A DNA stretch of 64,000 nt from Streptomyces cathayae (GCF_029760955.1 NZ_CP121682.1:3100001-3164000); one strand, 5' to 3'. Positions 40,289 through 49,218 are shown, numbered from the stretch's first letter. Program-made: numbers and translations. The notes: generated by a model from the sequence alone, not told the origin.

Positions 40289-41944
40289 TCAGTCCAGCTT
40301 GTCCGCCAGGGCCCGGAACTCCGCCCAGGACAGCTCCGGTTCGCCGTCCGGGTGCCAGAGTTTCTGCACCGTCGCCCGCAGCGGCATCCGTATCCCGGCC
40401 GCGACCTGCTCCTGGGTCTGGGAGTTCGCCAGGTCGCACCAGACGGCGAAGGACCCGCCGAGGATCTGCCCGTCGTACTTGGCGGGCACCGCGGTGGTGC
40501 CGCGCAGCACCAGCGGCGTCCACTGCTCGTAGATCCGCTCGCCCGTCGGGTAGACGAAGGTGTGCGGCTCCCCGAGCACGTAGTAGAGGAACTCGTCGTT
40601 GTAGTTGACGACGTCGCGGCCCTCGCTCAGGTACTCCACCGGCTGGCGGGCACCGATCTCCTTGCCGGTCCAGTAGGCGATCTGGACGTCCTCGGCCGCC
40701 TGCACCGAACCGCCCTTGAAGAAGCCGTCGTTCCAGGCACGGGGCGTGCGGTCGTGGGCGCGGACCGTGTCGGCGCGGTCGTTGAGCCAGCCGGTGGCCA
40801 GGTCCTCGACGGTGGCGCCGGAGCCGTACTTCTTCCGCGCGGCGGCGGCCAGGCCCGGGAACGACGCCTCCGGGTCGGAGACCACCAGCGCCTGGTACTC
40901 GTCGGCGCCGAGGTGCCACTGCCCGCCGGGGAAGAGTCCGGCGTACTCGTCCAGCAGGTCGTCGACGATCTCGGCGGACTTGGCCTTGGAGATGTCGATC
41001 GCGCCGCGCACCACACCGCCGTTCACGTTGCGCAGCTGGAGGTCGGGGTGGGCGGCGATGACCGCGCCGAGGTGTCCGGGCGAGTCGATCTCGGGCACGA
41101 CGGTGATGTGCCGGCTCGCCGCGAGGTCGACGATCCGCTTGACCTGCGCCTTGGTCAGGTGCTGCTCGGAGACGATCTCCGGGTGCGAGTCCGACTCGAT
41201 GCGGAAGCCCTGGTCGTCGGAGAAGTGCAGCCCCAGCTCGTTGAACTTCAGGTCGCCGAGCTCGCGGACCCGGTCCTCGATCCAGTCGGCGGTGAAATGC
41301 TTGCGCGCGACGTCCAGCATCATCCCGCGCCGCTGCTTGGCGGGCTCGTCGCGCACCACGCCCTCGGGGGCGGTCTCGGCGCCGCGTATCTGCTGCTTGA
41401 GGGTGCGGGTGCCGTAGAAGACGCCCGCCTCGGCGGGAGCGCTGACGGTCACCCGGCCGCCCCGCACGGTCATGGTGTACGACTCGGGGTTCGCGCCCTT
41501 GCCCTTGTTCAGCACCAGGCGCAGGTCCCCGGCGCGCTCGTCGTCCTTCTCCCCCGCGTACGTCAGGCCCAGCTCACCGGCTATGAGGCGGCCCTCGTCG
41601 GCCAGCGCCGGATCGCCGACGACCACCCGGTGGCCGCGCTCGGGCCGCCATCCGGGGCCGCGCTCGGCGCTGTGGTCGCGGACGGCGGGTATGGTCCGGG
41701 GCGCCTGGGACAACGGGTAGGAGCGGGTGGGGCTCGGCTCCGGCGGCGAGCCCGCCAAGTCCCCGGACCGGGAGGCGGCGGAACCGGCGTCGTCCGAGGT
41801 CGCCCAGAGCCCGAGGCCCACCCCGGACGCCGCGACCACCGCGCCCGCGGCCAGGGCCACGAGCAGTGTCCGCCGCTGCTTCTTCCGAACCGGTGCCCGA
41901 CGTGCCCCACGACCCCGACGCCTGCCCTGCCTGTGCTGACTCAC
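40289..41944 (-). CDS. Beta-N-acetylhexosaminidase (GH20)
   Basis: The protein is 551 aa. An N-terminal basic stretch ([20 protein letters not shown]) and a membrane helix at ~26-49 (LLVALAAGAVVAASGVGLGL) anchor or export it. Residues ~95-190 are a GH20b domain. The catalytic TIM barrel follows: GMMLDVARKHFTADWIEDRV, LGLHFSDDQGFRIESDSHPE, VPEIDSPGHLGAVIAAHPDL, and WHLGADEYQAL with the catalytic Asp-Glu pair (family form GxDE). It removes terminal GlcNAc or GalNAc by substrate-assisted catalysis, in chitin or wall turnover. Length and order fit GH20 enzymes. Monocistronic by appearance. Confidence 0.9.
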   Translation of the reverse strand: MSQHRQGRRRGRGARRAPVRKKQRRTLLVALAAGAVVAASGVGLGLWATSDDAGSAASRSGDLAGSPPEPSPTRSYPLSQAPRTIPAVRDHSAERGPGWRPERGHRVVVGDPALADEGRLIAGELGLTYAGEKDDERAGDLRLVLNKGKGANPESYTMTVRGGRVTVSAPAEAGVFYGTRTLKQQIRGAETAPEGVVRDEPAKQRRGMMLDVARKHFTADWIEDRVRELGDLKFNELGLHFSDDQGFRIESDSHPEIVSEQHLTKAQVKRIVDLAASRHITVVPEIDSPGHLGAVIAAHPDLQLRNVNGGVVRGAIDISKAKSAEIVDDLLDEYAGLFPGGQWHLGADEYQALVVSDPEASFPGLAAAARKKYGSGATVEDLATGWLNDRADTVRAHDRTPRAWNDGFFKGGSVQAAEDVQIAYWTGKEIGARQPVEYLSEGRDVVNYNDEFLYYVLGEPHTFVYPTGERIYEQWTPLVLRGTTAVPAKYDGQILGGSFAVWCDLANSQTQEQVAAGIRMPLRATVQKLWHPDGEPELSWAEFRALADKLD

Positions 41945-42190
41945 ACGGCCAACCTACGACCCGTACGAGTGAAGGGCATCGACGGGCTGTTCCGAAACTC
42001 TCCCGTCCGGGTGAATTTCGGATATCGATCGGACACGCCATGGACTCACTCGATAACGTGACGACACAACTCTCACACCACTCACCGTCCGATCCCTCAC
42101 CACCCCACCACCCCACCACCTCGTCACCTCGTCACCACGTCCACCGACAGACCCACCCACCGACACCCGTGACACCCCCGAGGACTCACG
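41945..42190. other. Intergenic region with low-complexity repeats
   Basis: It separates the minus-strand GH20 gene and the plus-strand OHCU decarboxylase. At 42060-42175 the strand is biased to C/A with repeated CACC and GTCAC units (CCCCACCACCCCACCACC). No hairpin or clear promoter is seen. Confidence 0.4.
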
Positions 42191-42769
42191 CTGCCTGCGC
42201 ACCGTCTCCCGCATCGCCCCGGCCGTGTCGCCATACCCGGACAGTCGCGCGGCACGCCCACGCCCGACACGCCCGGACCGACCGACACGCCCGGCGGCGC
42301 CCCGTCCCCGCTGGAGCGCTTCAACGCCGCGTCCGCCGAGGACGCCGAGCGCGCCCTCCTGACCTGCCTGCACAGCCCCGGCTGGGCGGTGCGCGTCGCG
42401 ACCCACCGTCCGTACCCGGACCTGGACTCCCTCCTCGCGGCAGCGGACGAGGCGGCCTACGACCTGCCCCGCGCGGAGCGCCTCGCCGCCCTGTCGGCGG
42501 AGGCCCTCCCCGGCCTCCCGGAGAACGCGTACTCCGCCGCCCACACGGCGCTGAACGCCGCCAACGCGGCCTACGAGAGCCGGTTCGGGCACCCGTTCGT
42601 CATCTATGTGGACGACCTGAAGCCGGACGAGGTCCTGGACCACGTACTCGAAGGCATCCGGTCACGATTGGCCAACGATCCGGAGGAGGAGCGTCTGGTC
42701 TCGGGGGAGGAACTCCGGCGCCTGGCACGGGGCCGCCTGACCGCCCTCCTCTCGGACGGGAACCGCTGA
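42191..42769 (+). CDS. uraD: 2-oxo-4-hydroxy-4-carboxy-5-ureidoimidazoline (OHCU) decarboxylase
   Basis: It catalyses the third step of urate breakdown, giving (S)-allantoin. Family stretches are LERFNAASAEDAERALLTCL, HSPGWAVRVATHRPYPDLDS, LLAAADEAAYDLP and then AYESRFGHPFVIYVDDLKP with ANDPEEERLVSGEELRRLA-RGRL. Length (~160-190 aa) fits. The conserved N-terminus LERFNAA lies upstream of the only in-frame GTG (42389). In-frame stop TGA precedes, and the only starts between are CTG codons (42191, 42311). I give the longest CTG-started form; a true CTG start or a lost canonical start are both possible. No other urate gene is adjacent. Confidence 0.75.
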   Translation: MPAHRLPHRPGRVAIPGQSRGTPTPDTPGPTDTPGGAPSPLERFNAASAEDAERALLTCLHSPGWAVRVATHRPYPDLDSLLAAADEAAYDLPRAERLAALSAEALPGLPENAYSAAHTALNAANAAYESRFGHPFVIYVDDLKPDEVLDHVLEGIRSRLANDPEEERLVSGEELRRLARGRLTALLSDGNR

Positions 42770-43021
42770 CAGGCCGCGGCATCCGCCCCCTCGGCGCACT
42801 CCCCGGCGCACCCTCCCGGAGCGACACCGGGCATTCCGCCCCATAAGCCGCCTCTCTAGCCCGTAAGCGTGCCAGTTCGATCACAGCGGCAGGGCCCCTG
42901 TCCGCCTCACGGCCACACGTGGCTACGATGCTGGGGGCCGGTGGACCGTACCCGGCCGGGCCCGACCGACACGGAGAAAGCCGGCGCGGCCCCGACCCCC
43001 GCGCTCCCGGAGGAAAATTCC

Positions 43022-43402
43022 GTGCCGGCTGGAACGCTGTACCGCGGCCGGGAAGGAATGTGGTCCTGGGTGGCTCATCGAGTCACCGGCGTCCTCATCT
43101 TCTTCTTCCTGTTCGTTCACGTGCTGGACACCGCCCTCGTGCGAGTGTCCCCGGAGGCCTACGACACCGTCGTGGCCACGTACAAGACACCGATCGTCGC
43201 GCTGCTGGAGTACGGCCTCGTGGCCGCCGTCCTCTTCCACGCGCTCAACGGCCTGCGTGTCATCGCCGTCGACTTCTGGCTCCAGGGCGCCCGGTACCAG
43301 AAGCAGATGCTCTGGACCGTCGTCGCCGTGTGGGTCGTGCTGATGCTCGGGGCGATCTACCCCGTGCTCGGCCACGCCGCTCGTGAACTGTTCGGGAGCT
43401 GA
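43022..43402 (+). CDS. sdhC: Succinate dehydrogenase cytochrome b subunit
   Basis: The protein is 126 aa from GTG 43022, preceded by GGAGGAAAA. It is the first membrane anchor of complex II and holds haem b and part of the quinone site. Three membrane helices are visible: GVLIFFFLFVHVLDTALVRV (with a likely haem-ligand His), IVALLEYGLVAAVLFHALNG (second His) and LWTVVAVWVVLMLGAIYPVL. The N-terminal YRGREGMWSWVAHRVTG holds the conserved S/W-x-x-HR-x-TG motif. It is the first gene of sdhCDAB, 5 bp before sdhD. A TACGAT -10-like box lies at 42924-42929, about 95 bp upstream. Confidence 0.93.
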   Translation: MPAGTLYRGREGMWSWVAHRVTGVLIFFFLFVHVLDTALVRVSPEAYDTVVATYKTPIVALLEYGLVAAVLFHALNGLRVIAVDFWLQGARYQKQMLWTVVAVWVVLMLGAIYPVLGHAARELFGS

Positions 43403-43407
43403 CGCCA

Positions 43408-43890
43408 ATGTCCACGACTGATTCCACCGCCTCGGGCATCGGCCCCGTCGAAGGCGCCTCGCTCTACTCGGTCGACAACCCGGCGCCCGTCATCGAGCCG
43501 CCCCGCGCCCGCACCAAGAAGACCCCGAAGAGCACCCGGGGCAACTTCGAGATGGCCGCCTGGCTGTTCATGCGCCTGTCCGGCGTCGTCCTGGTCGTCC
43601 TGGTCATCGGGCACCTGCTGATCCAGCTCGTCCTGGACGGCGGCGTCTCCAAGATCGGCTTCGCCTTCGTGGCGGGCCGCTGGGCCTCTCCGTTCTGGCA
43701 GGTCTGGGACCTGCTGATGCTGTGGCTCGCGATGCTGCACGGAGCGAACGGCCTGCGCACGGTCATCAACGACTACGCGGAACGCACGAACACCCGGCTG
43801 TGGCTCAAGGGCCTGCTCTACACCGCCACGGTGTTCACCATCCTGCTGGGCACGCTGGTGATCTTCACCTTCGACCCGAACATCCGCTAG
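43408..43890 (+). CDS. sdhD: Succinate dehydrogenase hydrophobic membrane anchor subunit
   Basis: The protein is 160 aa, the second membrane anchor of complex II. A soluble N-terminal ~50 residues precede three helices: [40 protein letters not shown] (with the H of the ubiquitous LHxxNG motif) and [19 protein letters not shown]. It lies 5 bp after sdhC and 19 bp before sdhA, so it is cotranscribed. Start is ATG 43408 ([12 protein letters not shown]). Confidence 0.93.
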   Translation: MSTTDSTASGIGPVEGASLYSVDNPAPVIEPPRARTKKTPKSTRGNFEMAAWLFMRLSGVVLVVLVIGHLLIQLVLDGGVSKIGFAFVAGRWASPFWQVWDLLMLWLAMLHGANGLRTVINDYAERTNTRLWLKGLLYTATVFTILLGTLVIFTFDPNIR

Positions 43891-43909
43891 GCACGGGGTT
43901 GCGAGAAAC

Positions 43910-45664
43910 ATGAAGATCCACAAGTACGACACCGTCATCGTCGGCGCCGGTGGCGCCGGCATGCGCGCGGCCATCGAGTCGACCAAGCGCAGCCGCACCG
44001 CCGTCCTGACCAAGCTCTACCCCACCCGCTCCCACACGGGCGCCGCGCAGGGCGGCATGGCCGCCGCGCTGGCCAACGTGGAGGAGGACAACTGGGAGTG
44101 GCACACCTTCGACACGGTCAAGGGCGGTGACTACCTGGTCGACCAGGACGCCGCCGAGATCCTGGCGAAGGAGGCCATCGACTCCGTCCTCGACCTGGAG
44201 AAGATGGGCCTGCCGTTCAACCGCACCCCGGACGGCACCATCGACCAGCGCCGCTTCGGCGGCCACAGCCGCAACCACGGCGAGGCCCCGGTCCGCCGCT
44301 CCTGCTACGCGGCCGACCGCACCGGTCACATGATCCTTCAGACGCTGTACCAGAACTGCGTCAAGGAGGGCGTGGAGTTCTTCAACGAGTTCTACGTCCT
44401 GGACCAGCTGATCACCGAGGTCGACGGCGTCAAGAAGTCGGCCGGTGTGGTGGCGTACGAGCTGGCCACCGGCGAGATCCACATCTTCCAGGCGAAGTCC
44501 GTGATCTACGCCTCCGGCGGCAACGGCAAGTTCTTCAAGGTGACGTCCAACGCGCACACCCTGACCGGTGACGGCCAGGCGTCCGTGTACCGGCGCGGGC
44601 TGCCGCTGGAGGACATGGAGTTCTTCCAGTTCCACCCGACCGGCATCTGGCGCATGGGCATCCTGCTGACGGAGGGCGCCCGCGGTGAGGGCGGCATCCT
44701 GCGCAACAAGGACGGCGAGCGCTTCATGGAGAAGTACGCGCCGGTCATGAAGGACCTCGCCTCCCGTGACGTCGTCTCCCGGTCCATCTACACGGAGATC
44801 CGCGAGGGCCGCGGCTGCGGTCCCGAGGGCGATCACGTCTACCTGGACCTGACCCACCTCCCGCCGGAGCAGCTGGACGCCAAGCTGCCCGACATCACGG
44901 AGTTCGCGCGGACCTACCTGGGCATCGAGCCGTACAACGACCCGATCCCGATCCAGCCGACCGCGCACTACGCCATGGGCGGCATCCCGACGAACGTCCA
45001 GGGCGAGGTCCTGGCCGACAACACCACCGTCGTGCCGGGCCTGTACGCGGCCGGCGAGGTCGCGTGCGTGTCGGTGCACGGCGCCAACCGCCTGGGCACC
45101 AACTCGCTGCTGGACATCAACGTGTTCGGCAAGCGGGCGGGCATCGCGGCGGCCGAGTACGCGCACACGACCGACTTCGTCGAGCTCCCGGAGAACCCGG
45201 AGTCGTTCGTCGTCGAGCAGATCGAGCGGCTGCGGTCCTCCACCGGCACCGAGCGGGTGGCCGAGCTCCGCCGCGAGCTGCAGGAGACCATGGACGCCAA
45301 CGTCATGGTGTTCCGCACCGAGCAGACGATCAAGACGGCGGTCGAGAAGATCGGGGAGCTGCGCGAGCGCTACCGGAACGTCGCCATCCAGGACAAGGGC
45401 AAGCGGTTCAACACCGACCTGCTGGAGGCCGTCGAGCTGGGCAACCTGCTCGACCTGGCCGAGGTCATGGCCGTCTCCGCGCTGGCCCGCAAGGAGTCCC
45501 GCGGCGGTCACTACCGCGAGGACTACCCGAACCGCGACGACGTCAACTTCATGCGCCACACCATGGCGTACCGCGAGGTGGGCGACGACGGCACCGAGTC
45601 CATCCGTCTCGACTACAAGCCGGTCGTCCAGACCCGCTACCAGCCGATGGAGCGTAAGTACTGA
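43910..45664 (+). CDS. sdhA: Succinate dehydrogenase flavoprotein subunit
   Basis: The protein is 584 aa, oxidises succinate to fumarate on the inner face of the membrane and passes electrons to SdhB. The FAD-binding motif [16 protein letters not shown] is at 9-24, and the covalently flavinylated His is in [10 protein letters not shown] (His42). Substrate-site motifs are [20 protein letters not shown] (His/Thr), [24 protein letters not shown] and [20 protein letters not shown] (Arg and Ser of the active site). Length matches the family. Its TGA overlaps the ATG of sdhB (TGATG), so the two subunits are made together. Confidence 0.97.
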   Translation: MKIHKYDTVIVGAGGAGMRAAIESTKRSRTAVLTKLYPTRSHTGAAQGGMAAALANVEEDNWEWHTFDTVKGGDYLVDQDAAEILAKEAIDSVLDLEKMGLPFNRTPDGTIDQRRFGGHSRNHGEAPVRRSCYAADRTGHMILQTLYQNCVKEGVEFFNEFYVLDQLITEVDGVKKSAGVVAYELATGEIHIFQAKSVIYASGGNGKFFKVTSNAHTLTGDGQASVYRRGLPLEDMEFFQFHPTGIWRMGILLTEGARGEGGILRNKDGERFMEKYAPVMKDLASRDVVSRSIYTEIREGRGCGPEGDHVYLDLTHLPPEQLDAKLPDITEFARTYLGIEPYNDPIPIQPTAHYAMGGIPTNVQGEVLADNTTVVPGLYAAGEVACVSVHGANRLGTNSLLDINVFGKRAGIAAAEYAHTTDFVELPENPESFVVEQIERLRSSTGTERVAELRRELQETMDANVMVFRTEQTIKTAVEKIGELRERYRNVAIQDKGKRFNTDLLEAVELGNLLDLAEVMAVSALARKESRGGHYREDYPNRDDVNFMRHTMAYREVGDDGTESIRLDYKPVVQTRYQPMERKY

Positions 45665-46443
45665 TGGCTACCCCTGTTCTGGACAAGGCGGACGCGGCCG
45701 GATCGCCCGAGCCCGGTTTCGCCGACTCCCCATACATCACCGTCACCGTCCGGGTCCGCCGTTTCAACCCGGAGGTCTCCGCCGAGGCGACCTGGGAAGA
45801 CTTCCAGCTGGAGATCGACCCCAAGGAGCGTGTCCTCGACGCGCTGCACAAGATCAAGTGGGACCTGGACGGCACCCTGACCTTCCGCCGCTCCTGCGCC
45901 CACGGCATCTGCGGCTCCGACGCCATGCGGATCAACGGCACCAACCGCCTGGCGTGCAAGACGCTGATCAAGGACCTCAACCCCGAGAAGCCGATCACGG
46001 TCGAGCCCATCAAGGGCCTCACGGTCCTCAAGGACCTGGTCGTGGACATGGAGCCGTTCTTCCAGGCGTACCGGGACGTGATGCCCTTCCTGATCACGAA
46101 GGAGACCAACGAGCCGACGCGTGAGCGGCTGCAGTCCGCCGAGGACCGTGAGCGCTTCGACGACACGACGAAGTGCATCCTGTGCGCCGCCTGCACGTCC
46201 TCGTGCCCGGTCTTCTGGAACGACGGCCAGTACTTCGGTCCGGCCGCGATCGTCAACGCGCACCGTTTCATCTTCGACTCGCGTGACGAGGCCGGCGAGC
46301 AGCGCCTGGAGATCCTCAACGACCGTGACGGCGTCTGGCGCTGCCGGACGACCTTCAACTGCACGGACGCGTGCCCGCGCGGCATCGAGGTCACCAAGGC
46401 GATCGCCGAGGTGAAGCGGGCGCTCATCACGCGCCGCTTCTGA
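45664..46443 (+). CDS. sdhB: Succinate dehydrogenase iron-sulfur subunit
   Basis: The protein is 259 aa and carries electrons from SdhA to the quinone site. The N-terminal plant-type ferredoxin domain binds [2Fe-2S] through RRSCAHGICGSDAMRINGT and the later LACKT. The C-terminal domain binds [4Fe-4S] and [3Fe-4S] through CILCAACTSSCPVFW and CTDACPRGI. An N-terminal extension of ~20 residues ([19 protein letters not shown]) precedes the core, as usual in Streptomyces. It ends the sdhCDAB operon, and a strong hairpin terminator begins 30 bp later. Confidence 0.97.
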   Translation: MATPVLDKADAAGSPEPGFADSPYITVTVRVRRFNPEVSAEATWEDFQLEIDPKERVLDALHKIKWDLDGTLTFRRSCAHGICGSDAMRINGTNRLACKTLIKDLNPEKPITVEPIKGLTVLKDLVVDMEPFFQAYRDVMPFLITKETNEPTRERLQSAEDRERFDDTTKCILCAACTSSCPVFWNDGQYFGPAAIVNAHRFIFDSRDEAGEQRLEILNDRDGVWRCRTTFNCTDACPRGIEVTKAIAEVKRALITRRF

Positions 46444-46472
46444 CGCTCTCCCGGCGCTCCGCGCCGTGACGG

Positions 46473-46507
46473 CCGAGGGCCCCGATCCAGTGGATCGGGG
46501 CCCTCGG
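46473..46507. terminator. Bidirectional terminator after sdhB
   Basis: The 17-bp perfect arms CCGAGGGCCCCGATCCA (46473-46489) and TGGATCGGGGCCCTCGG (46491-46507) are separated by a single G, so the real loop opens the top pairs. It serves sdhCDAB and, on the other strand, the DUF2752/TM2 operon. Confidence 0.85.
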
Positions 46508-46555
46508 TCCGTTCGTGCCGCCGGTCAGGTCCTGGACGACGGCAGCCGCCCAGCA

Positions 46556-46648
46556 CACGGCCCCCTGGTCGGTGCGGTCGTTGCCGACCAGGAAAACGAT
46601 GCCGTCGACCAGCGACCGGACGCCGGCGCCACCGATGCCGTGGTCACA
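46556..46648 (-). pseudogene. Broken copy of a TM2-domain gene end
   Basis: On the minus strand the frame from 46648 reads CDHGIGGAGVRSLVDGIVFL and then VGNDRTDQGAV. This matches the C-terminus of the intact TM2 protein upstream (CGGFGIWSLVDGIMYLVSND, RTDEQGR). DNA similarity to 47085-47155 is high. The frame has no start codon and continues out into the sdhB terminator. It is a leftover of a second TM2 gene after the DUF2752 gene. Confidence 0.75.
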
Positions 46649-46652
46649 CGTG

Positions 46653-47075
46653 TCACCGGACGATGTTGCGGGCCACCGTCCAGGCCACCGCCGTCAGCAG
46701 GATCAGCACCTGGACCCGGGGGGCGAGCCGGGGAGCCCAGAAGCGGCCCCGCAGGCCCTCGATCGTCCAGCGCCCCCAGAGCACCAGCACGAACGGCGCG
46801 GCGAGCAGCAGGGCCCGGTTGTCCAGCCAGGCCGCGGCGAAGTGACCGTGCATCAGGTCGTACGCCATGCGGGTACCGCCGCAGGCGGGGCACAGCAGGC
46901 CGGTGACGGCCCGGAACGGGCACTGGGGCAGGACATGGCCGGGCTCGTGCGGGTCGGTGCCCCACAGGTAGGCGGCGCCCGCGACGCCCGCGGCCAGCAG
47001 CGCGACGGGGGGCACCGCGGGGTGCCACCGCGGTCGCCGCCCCCCGGCCGACGCGGAACGAGCCGCGTCAGCCAC
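46653..47075 (-). CDS. DUF2752 membrane protein
   Basis: The protein is 140 aa from GTG 47075, which overlaps the end of the TM2 gene by 8 bp. After a basic N-terminus come three to four membrane segments. The DUF2752 core QCPFRAVTGLLCPACGGTRM holds the conserved C-P-x-C-G-x-T-R motif and is followed by AYDLMHGHFAAAWLDNRALL. The function of this family is not established. The pairing of TM2 and DUF2752 genes is common in actinobacteria, so the two probably act together in the membrane. Confidence 0.85.
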   Translation of the reverse strand: MADAARSASAGGRRPRWHPAVPPVALLAAGVAGAAYLWGTDPHEPGHVLPQCPFRAVTGLLCPACGGTRMAYDLMHGHFAAAWLDNRALLLAAPFVLVLWGRWTIEGLRGRFWAPRLAPRVQVLILLTAVAWTVARNIVR

Positions 47076-47544
47076 GCAGGATCCGCCCCTGCTCGTCCGT
47101 GCGGTCGTTGCTGACCAGGTACATGATGCCGTCGACCAGCGACCAGATGCCGAAGCCGCCGCAGGTGAGCAGCTGGGCGACGCCGATGCCGACCGAACCG
47201 ACGTAGAACCGGCCGATGCCCAGGCCTCCCAGGAAGAGCTGGAGGACACCGGCGACGATCTTCGACTTGTCGGAGTAGGGGCGGCCGTAGGGGTCGTACC
47301 CGTAGGGCGCGTGAGGGTCGCCCTGAGGGAACCCCGAGGGCTTCTGGTAGCCCGCCTGCTGGTAGCCCGCCTGCTGGTAGCCGGGCGGCGGGTAGCCGCC
47401 GGGGGGCTGCTGCGGGTAGCCGTAACCGGGCTGGCCGGGCTGGCCTGCCTGCGGGTAGCCGTAGGGGCCGGACTGACCGGTCGCGCCCGGGTTCGGAGGG
47501 CCGAAACCAGGCGGCTGGGACGGCTGCTGCGGCTGCTCGCTCAC
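47068..47544 (-). CDS. TM2-domain membrane protein with Pro/Gly/Gln/Tyr-rich N-terminus
   Basis: The protein is 158 aa. Residues ~1-90 are low-complexity and probably disordered, with repeats such as GYPQ and GYQQA (GYQQAGYQQAGYQ). Residues ~95-158 are a TM2 domain: KSKIVAGVLQLFLGGLGIGR-FYVGSVGIGVAQLLT and then CGGFGIWSLVDGIMYLVSND, two helices joined by the D/GxxG-R-FY turn. Such N-terminal tails may promote clustering at the membrane. It starts at ATG 47544 with a good ribosome-binding site (AGGAGAG). Its 3' end overlaps the DUF2752 gene. A long hairpin lies in its leader at 47633-47669. Confidence 0.85.
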   Translation of the reverse strand: MSEQPQQPSQPPGFGPPNPGATGQSGPYGYPQAGQPGQPGYGYPQQPPGGYPPPGYQQAGYQQAGYQKPSGFPQGDPHAPYGYDPYGRPYSDKSKIVAGVLQLFLGGLGIGRFYVGSVGIGVAQLLTCGGFGIWSLVDGIMYLVSNDRTDEQGRILRG

Positions 47545-47632
47545 GGTGGTGTCTCTCCTGGTGAATACGGAAACTGCCAGTCATCTTGCAGGACACGGAC
47601 GGCGAAGAGAAGCCGGGGGCCCGCCCCGGTCA

Positions 47633-47669
47633 CCGAGGGGTCCGTTCCCGCCGGGAACGGACCCCTCGG
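47633..47669. promoter_or_regulatory. Perfect 18-bp hairpin in a divergent intergenic region
   Basis: CCGAGGGGTCCGTTCCCG (47633-47650) and CGGGAACGGACCCCTCGG (47652-47669) pair perfectly around one C. It has the shape of a terminator, but both neighbouring genes point away from it (47544 minus, 47770 plus). A leader attenuator, an operator or a terminator left by a lost gene are the options. Confidence 0.5.
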
Positions 47670-47769
47670 GCATATGCCACACCATCGGGTGAATCCTGCC
47701 GCAAGGGCCGTGGAGGCGTCGTCCGCCCTACGATGATGGTCTCGACAACCAGCCCCTGGGAGGCACGTG

Positions 47770-48381
47770 ATGTCCGCAGCATCCGTCGAGCGGCCCCACG
47801 ACGAGCGTCCGCTGATCGCGGAGGCGAACCGTCTCATGGAACGCGTTCCGGGCTACCGCGTCGAGATCATCGGAGGCCAGCTCCTCGTGACCCCGCCACC
47901 GGACGGCCCGCACGCCCGAGCCCTGACCAAACTCATGCGTCCGTTCATCGCGGCGGGCCTTGACGACGGCGAGACCGAAGTGCTCCAGGGCATCGGCCTC
48001 TGGCTGCCCACCGACATCGAGGACTACGCGGTCCCCGACCTCTCTCTCGTGGACGCCGACTTCGACGACCACCTCGTCGAGAACAACTCCTACGAACCGG
48101 TCTGCTTCCGCCTCGTCCTGGAGGTCACCTCCAGCAACTGGAAGAACGATCTGAAGACCAAGGTGGCCGCTTACGCCGAAGCCGGGGTTCCCGTGTACGT
48201 GGTCGTCGACCGCAGGCACCGACGCCTCCACGTCCTGACCGATCCGGTCGGCAACGATTACGCCACCCACCGCTTCCACTCTCCCGGTCAGCAGGTCACC
48301 CTCCCCGACTCCATCGGCGCCAAGGTCACCCTGGACGTGACCGAGATCCTCCGGGCCGGGCAGCCCCGGACGGACGACTGA
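47770..48381 (+). CDS. Uma2-family endonuclease-like protein (copy B)
   Basis: The protein is 203 aa from ATG 47770; GTG 47767 is adjacent. It shares the PD-(D/E)XK-type core with the protein at 30031-30603: VEIIGGQLLVTPPPDGPHAR, EDYAVPDLSLVDADF (catalytic PD), CFRLVLEVTSSNW (E-x-T) and KVAAYAEAGVPVYVVVDRRH. The two paralogues differ mainly at both ends. The function of this expanded Streptomyces family is unknown; a nuclease role is inferred from the fold. It has its own upstream region and is followed by a TetR gene 63 bp later. Confidence 0.85.
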   Translation: MSAASVERPHDERPLIAEANRLMERVPGYRVEIIGGQLLVTPPPDGPHARALTKLMRPFIAAGLDDGETEVLQGIGLWLPTDIEDYAVPDLSLVDADFDDHLVENNSYEPVCFRLVLEVTSSNWKNDLKTKVAAYAEAGVPVYVVVDRRHRRLHVLTDPVGNDYATHRFHSPGQQVTLPDSIGAKVTLDVTEILRAGQPRTDD

Positions 48382-48444
48382 GGAGCGCGGAGCTCCCCCA
48401 GCCGGCTCGGGATCGCCGCCGGCGTCCGGTTAGGCTCTCCTCCC

Positions 48445-49218
48445 GTGTGCGCGAAGAACGACGGCCCCGGCGAGGGTGCCGCACCCAGCAAGTCCGAACA
48501 GACCCGCGCCCTGATCCTGGAGACGGCCATGCGGCTGTTCCGGGAGCGCGGGTACGACAGGACGACCATGCGGGCCATCGCCACGGAGGCCGGGGTCTCC
48601 GTCGGCAACGCGTACTACTACTTCGAGGGCAAGGAACACCTGATCCAGGGGTTCTACGACCGGATCGCCGCCGAGCACCGGCTGGTGGTCCGGGAGATCC
48701 TGGACCGGGAGACCGAGCTGGAGGCCCGGCTGGCGGGCGTGCTGAAGGCATGGCTGGACATCGCCACGCCGTACCACGAGTTCGCGGTGCAGTTCTTCAA
48801 GAACGCCGCCGACCCGGACAGCCCGCTCAGCCCCTTCTCCCCCGAGTCGGAGCACGCGCGCTCGCAGGCGATCGGCGTCCACCGGGAGGTGCTGGCCGGG
48901 TCGGGGACCAAGGTCGCACCGGAACTGCGGGAGATGCTGCCCGAGTTGATGTGGCTGGCCCAGATGGGCCTCGTCCTGTACTGGATCTTCGACCGCACCG
49001 AGGACCGCGCACGCAGTCACCGCCTCGCCGAGCGCGGCGCCCGCATCACCGCGCGGAGTGTGGCCCTGGCCCGTTTCCGCGTGCTGCGCCCCCTGGTCCG
49101 CGAGGTCCACGAACTGTTCACGGACTTCCTGCCGGGCCTGACCAAGGCCCTGCCCGACCCGGCGAAGCCCCGCCGCACGGCCCCCGCCGAGCACGGCCGC
49201 CCCGCCCCGCTCGGCTGA
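48445..49218 (+). CDS. TetR-family transcriptional regulator
   Basis: The protein is 257 aa from GTG 48445. The N-terminal HTH is EQTRALILETAMRLFRERGY then DRTTMRAIATEAGVSVGNAY-YYFEGKEHLIQGFY, fully typical of TetR repressors. Residues ~80-230 are the helical ligand-binding and dimer domain (ELEARLAGVLKAWLDIATPY, LMWLAQMGLVLYWIFDRTED). A Pro/Arg-rich tail ends the protein. The ligand and target are unknown; the convergent metallophosphoesterase gene ends 33 bp later, so a direct operon target is not evident. Confidence 0.92.
   Translation: MCAKNDGPGEGAAPSKSEQTRALILETAMRLFRERGYDRTTMRAIATEAGVSVGNAYYYFEGKEHLIQGFYDRIAAEHRLVVREILDRETELEARLAGVLKAWLDIATPYHEFAVQFFKNAADPDSPLSPFSPESEHARSQAIGVHREVLAGSGTKVAPELREMLPELMWLAQMGLVLYWIFDRTEDRARSHRLAERGARITARSVALARFRVLRPLVREVHELFTDFLPGLTKALPDPAKPRRTAPAEHGRPAPLG

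Noticed and set aside
42060..42175. C/A-rich stretch as an origin or recombination site
   Set aside because: Only low-complexity CACC and GTCAC units; no DnaA boxes or inverted structure.
43865..45559. 564-codon frame antisense to sdhA
   Set aside because: Mirror frame of a highly conserved flavoprotein gene; Asp/Val/Leu/Gly-rich shadow.
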